Shown in pieces: positions 14,446 through 14,687 of a stretch of 14,687 bases of DNA; positions within the stretch are counted from its first letter, which is position 1, and each line of letters starts with the position of its first letter. Below the pieces are notes generated by a model. That model was not told the DNA's origin. It ran no database searches and saw only the letters and a program-made list of their open reading frames with translations. Made by a program: the position numbers and the translations under genes. Origin of the DNA: JAGXLC01 sp046545795 (lineage in GTDB: Bacteria > Bacteroidota > Bacteroidia > Bacteroidales > UBA12077); the NCBI GenBank assembly GCA_046545795.1, contig JBKGZD010000056.1, positions 1 to 14,687 of the forward strand, read 5' to 3'.

Positions 14446-14687
14446 TCTTGCAGAATCTCCCAGAATCCTTCAAATGAATCATCTGTAGAATAGTCAAATG
14501 CATCTGGTATTTCCTGCATGGATATTATTTCAACACCCTTATCTGTTGTACCACTACTTACCTTTTTATAAATTGTGCTGTCCTCTGGGCAGATTAAATT
14601 AATCTCATTTCCAACCATTTGTATCTCATAATTCATAACTATCCCTCTTTCGTCTTCAACAATAACCTTACTATCAAGCTGCCATGA
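14442..14687 (-). CDS. partial hypothetical protein entering from the right edge
   Basis: The minus-strand frame ending at the TAA at 14444-14442 is open all the way to the window edge, giving at least 81 residues. An internal ATG at 14636 would give 64 residues, but the 17 codons before it (SWQLDSKVIVEDERGIV) continue the frame and look coding, so the gene probably starts outside the window. The visible part is acidic, with alternating hydrophobic residues suggesting beta structure, then a tail rich in Asp, Glu and Phe (DAFDYSTDDSFEGFWEILQD). No family is recognised. Its stop overlaps the stop of the TPR-CHAT gene tail-to-tail. Confidence 0.6.
   Translation of the reverse strand, partial: SWQLDSKVIVEDERGIVMNYEIQMVGNEINLICPEDSTIYKKVSSGTTDKGVEIISMQEIPDAFDYSTDDSFEGFWEILQD

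Overview
The window looks like a chromosomal piece of a Bacteroidota bacterium, probably an anaerobic or facultative relative of Bacteroidales/Marinilabiliales. The evidence is AT-rich DNA, one protein with a type B type IX secretion sorting domain (VPNVFTPNGDDVND), a Bacteroidota-type promoter (TTG, 20 bp, TATTTTTG) and generally weak ribosome binding sites. The order assignment is inference from gene style only.

Layout. 1-253 is non-coding and holds short palindromic and tandem repeats. 254-1189 (-) is a drug/metabolite transporter of the EamA type. 1190-1617 is a gene-free spacer. 1618-2256 (+) is a small secreted type IX substrate. 2326-5551 (+) is a signalling cluster: a membrane hybrid histidine kinase, a YtfE/ScdA-like hemerythrin protein with all six di-iron ligands, and a LuxR-type regulator whose receiver has lost its acidic pair. 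5698-9430 (+) is a ferrous-iron uptake operon: an OprB-like outer-membrane porin, FeoB, a 68-residue seven-cysteine protein and FeoA. A good promoter with an inverted repeat on its -33 element precedes it. A plausible reading is that the hemerythrin/LuxR pair senses oxygen, nitric oxide or iron state and controls the feo operon.

9745-14445 is the most unusual part. A membrane-anchored anti-sigma-like protein with a zinc-binding HxxxCxxC motif and a divergent sigma-70-like factor lie on the minus strand. Divergently oriented is a 954-residue exported TPR-CHAT protein that keeps its caspase-like His816 and Cys868. A protease/anti-sigma/sigma set resembles the logic of CRISPR-linked Craspase (TPR-CHAT, Csx30, CASP-sigma), but no CRISPR part is present and the topology differs because this CHAT protein has a signal peptide. 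The sigma/anti-sigma gap carries a duplicated composite repeat. A minus-strand gene entering from the right edge ends tail-to-tail with the CHAT gene.
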